This document shows, one piece after another, positions 62,858 to 64,000 of a stretch of 64,000 nt of DNA. Each line of letters begins with the position of its first letter. The first letter of the stretch is position 1. Origin of the DNA: Clostridium magnum DSM 2767 (lineage in GTDB: Bacteria; Bacillota; Clostridia; Clostridiales; Clostridiaceae); assembly GCF_001623875.1 (NCBI RefSeq), contig NZ_LWAE01000001.1:310001-374000 (forward strand), given 5' to 3'. The notes beneath the pieces are model-generated. The model worked only from the letters and a program-made list of their open reading frames with translations, searched no databases and was not told where the DNA came from. The translations under genes and the position numbers were made by a program.

Positions 62858-63493
62858 ATGGATAGAGTAGCAGTAGAAGAAAAGAGAAAAGATAAATTAC
62901 CATATGAGCATTATAAGAGTATATTAAAAAACTTTGATCCTGAGGTAATAGTAAAAAATACTGGATGTGTTTATGATAAAGAAAAAGGTGAATTTACTAT
63001 AAGATTGATGGGTGAAAATGTTATTGTAAAATATCCTAGTGGCGAAGTATTAAAGGAAGATGGAACTGAAATTCAAAAGTATCCTCCTAAAACTTTGATA
63101 CTGAGATATTTGATAAATGCTAGAGGTGTTGAACCTTTAGATAAGGATATAACCTATAGAGATGTAGATGGAGGAAATGTTTACTATAATAATTTCTATG
63201 GAAGATGTCTTTTGAGATTATCAAAGACCTTCGGCAATAATGTAGAGAAGTTTATAAGTGTATTTGAAAAGCTTGGAGCAGAAAGAGTAAATATGGGAGA
63301 TGCGGCATATAAGTTCGAATTTCTTAATAACATATTTGTAACCTTTGCCTTGTGGAAAGGTGATGAGGAGTTTCCTGCTTCATCTCAGATTTTATTTGAT
63401 GGAAACGTACCTTTTTATTTTACTGCAGAGGATTTAGCTGTTGTTGGGGATGTATCTATTGGAACAATTACTGGACTAGCTTATTCGAAATAA
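62858..63493 (+). CDS. DUF3786 domain-containing protein
   Basis: The 211-aa soluble protein has no signal peptide or metal cluster motif that I can name. It includes YPSGEVLKEDGTEIQ, RYLINARGVEP and LWKGDEEFPASSQILFDGNVPFYFTAEDLAVVG, the pattern of DUF3786. Homologues occur in acetogens and other anaerobes that use corrinoid proteins or CODH. The last residues ITGLAYSK match the family ending. Function is unknown. RBS is AGGGGGATG. Confidence 0.82.
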   Translation: MDRVAVEEKRKDKLPYEHYKSILKNFDPEVIVKNTGCVYDKEKGEFTIRLMGENVIVKYPSGEVLKEDGTEIQKYPPKTLILRYLINARGVEPLDKDITYRDVDGGNVYYNNFYGRCLLRLSKTFGNNVEKFISVFEKLGAERVNMGDAAYKFEFLNNIFVTFALWKGDEEFPASSQILFDGNVPFYFTAEDLAVVGDVSIGTITGLAYSK

Positions 63494-63545
63494 TACTAAA
63501 AACTATGTCGTATTTTGTTAAAAAAATATCAAAAAATAATGAAGA

Positions 63546-63578
63546 AAATTGGGTGGGGAATGAAGCCCCATCTAATTT
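63546..63578 (+). repeat. Hairpin downstream of DUF3786 gene
   Basis: AAATTGGGTGGGG/CCCCATCTAATTT (63546-63558 with 63566-63578) resembles the first hairpin of the 116-bp structured repeats, but nothing recognisable of their second domain follows. Confidence 0.6.
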
Positions 63579-63679
63579 AAGCTTCAATTCATAAAAGACC
63601 TGAAGTTAAGAATATTTTTGGAAACATCACACTTAAATAGGTTTTAAGTTGCCTTTTTAAAAAATTATTAGTGTAGAAC

Positions 63680-63707
63680 AGTTATTGCAACAAGTTTTGT
63701 AATAACT
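63680..63707 (+). repeat. Inverted repeat upstream of formate channel gene
   Basis: AGTTATTGC/GTAATAACT-type arms (63680-63688 with 63699-63707) are followed by ATTTTAT. Weak terminator or operator. Confidence 0.45.
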
Positions 63708-63744
63708 ATTTTATAAAAAATTATTAGTAAAGGGGAAAAGCTAT

Positions 63745-64000
63745 ATGGAAAGTAGAATGTTAAAACCAAACGAATTATGTGATGCATCTATAGGAGCAGG
63801 CTGTAACAAAGCTAAGTTAACAGTGCTGCAGACAGTAGTATTAGGTATTATGGCAGGTATGTTTATAGCCTTAGGGGGAGCTGCTTCGGCCGTAGCCTCA
63901 CACAGCATAGCAGACGCAGGTCTGGCTAAATTTGTCAGTGGTGCAATATTCCCAACGGGGCTTATGCTAGTTGTTATATGCGGTGCTGAATTGTTTACAG
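63745..64000 (+). CDS. Formate/nitrite transporter (FNT) family channel, 5' end
   Basis: The first 85 codons are visible and the gene continues beyond the window. The N-terminus MESRMLKPNELCDASIGAGCNKAKL is cytoplasmic. The first membrane helix LGIMAGMFIALGGAASA and the following SGAIFPTGLMLVVICGAELFTG are classic FNT signatures. In this context it would move formate in or out of the cell next to the formate-consuming Wood-Ljungdahl genes, but nitrite or hydrosulfide channels share the family. The start follows AAAGGGGAA. Confidence 0.85.
   Translation, partial: MESRMLKPNELCDASIGAGCNKAKLTVLQTVVLGIMAGMFIALGGAASAVASHSIADAGLAKFVSGAIFPTGLMLVVICGAELFT

Noticed and set aside
63546-63600. Third copy of the 116-bp structured repeat
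   Set aside because: Only the first hairpin is similar; the conserved GAACGAATCCAGG segment and the long helix are missing.
1-64000. CRISPR array, rRNA operon or prophage structural genes
   Set aside because: No regularly spaced repeat-spacer units, rRNA sequence or capsid/tail/terminase-like proteins were seen.

Overview
The window is AT-rich, low-GC Firmicutes DNA. Clostridial family members, AGGAGG-type ribosome binding sites and a complete Wood-Ljungdahl (reductive acetyl-CoA) gene cluster point to an acetogenic Clostridium. I cannot name the species from the sequence alone. No rRNA, CRISPR array or recognisable phage structural genes are present.

Layout. Positions 1-10977 hold mostly housekeeping genes: the end of an Fe-S aldo/keto reductase, a DUF1540 protein, a 23S rRNA uracil methyltransferase, a T-box-controlled prolyl-tRNA synthetase, an M20 amidohydrolase, FtsH, a HelD-like helicase and the [FeFe]-hydrogenase maturase HydE. 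Positions 11040-17789 hold one gene for a double P-loop ATPase, encoded on the minus strand and cut in two by a 5.65-kb intervening element. The element carries a nested IS110-family insertion sequence, a glutamate/dicarboxylate-type symporter, a small ORF and a large serine recombinase that ends 23 bp before the right junction. Both junctions share the 7-bp core CTACATG. Joining them restores the ATPase frame exactly, so this looks like a skin-like excisable element. Positions 18003-42754 hold an M18 aminopeptidase, lysA, an 8.7-kb cyclic beta-1,2-glucan synthetase-like gene, desulfoferrodoxin, trpS, a HAD phosphatase, prfC, a PAP2 protein, an ECF transporter S component flanked by two inverted copies of a 116-bp structured repeat, small proteins, tyrS, the tsaE-tsaB-rimI group and an orphan metal-binding-like lipoprotein. 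A tRNA-Trp follows at 42824.

The Wood-Ljungdahl cluster runs from 43734 to about 63493, all on the plus strand: cooS, cooC, fhs, fchA, folD, metV, metF, lpdA, a second cooC-type ATPase, acsD, acsC, acsE, acsB, gcvH, the corrinoid-protein activator acsV, cooT, a histidine-rich protein and a DUF3786 protein. A formate/nitrite-family channel gene begins at 63745 and runs off the window. Together these genes activate formate on tetrahydrofolate, reduce it to methyl-THF, pass the methyl group to the corrinoid Fe-S protein and join it to CO on acetyl-CoA synthase. The accessory genes handle nickel loading and corrinoid reactivation.

Several gene boundaries in this cluster carry long stable hairpins without T-tracts. 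The cooS leader, the cooT leader and the gap before the DUF3786 gene each hold extra repeat or RNA-like structure.
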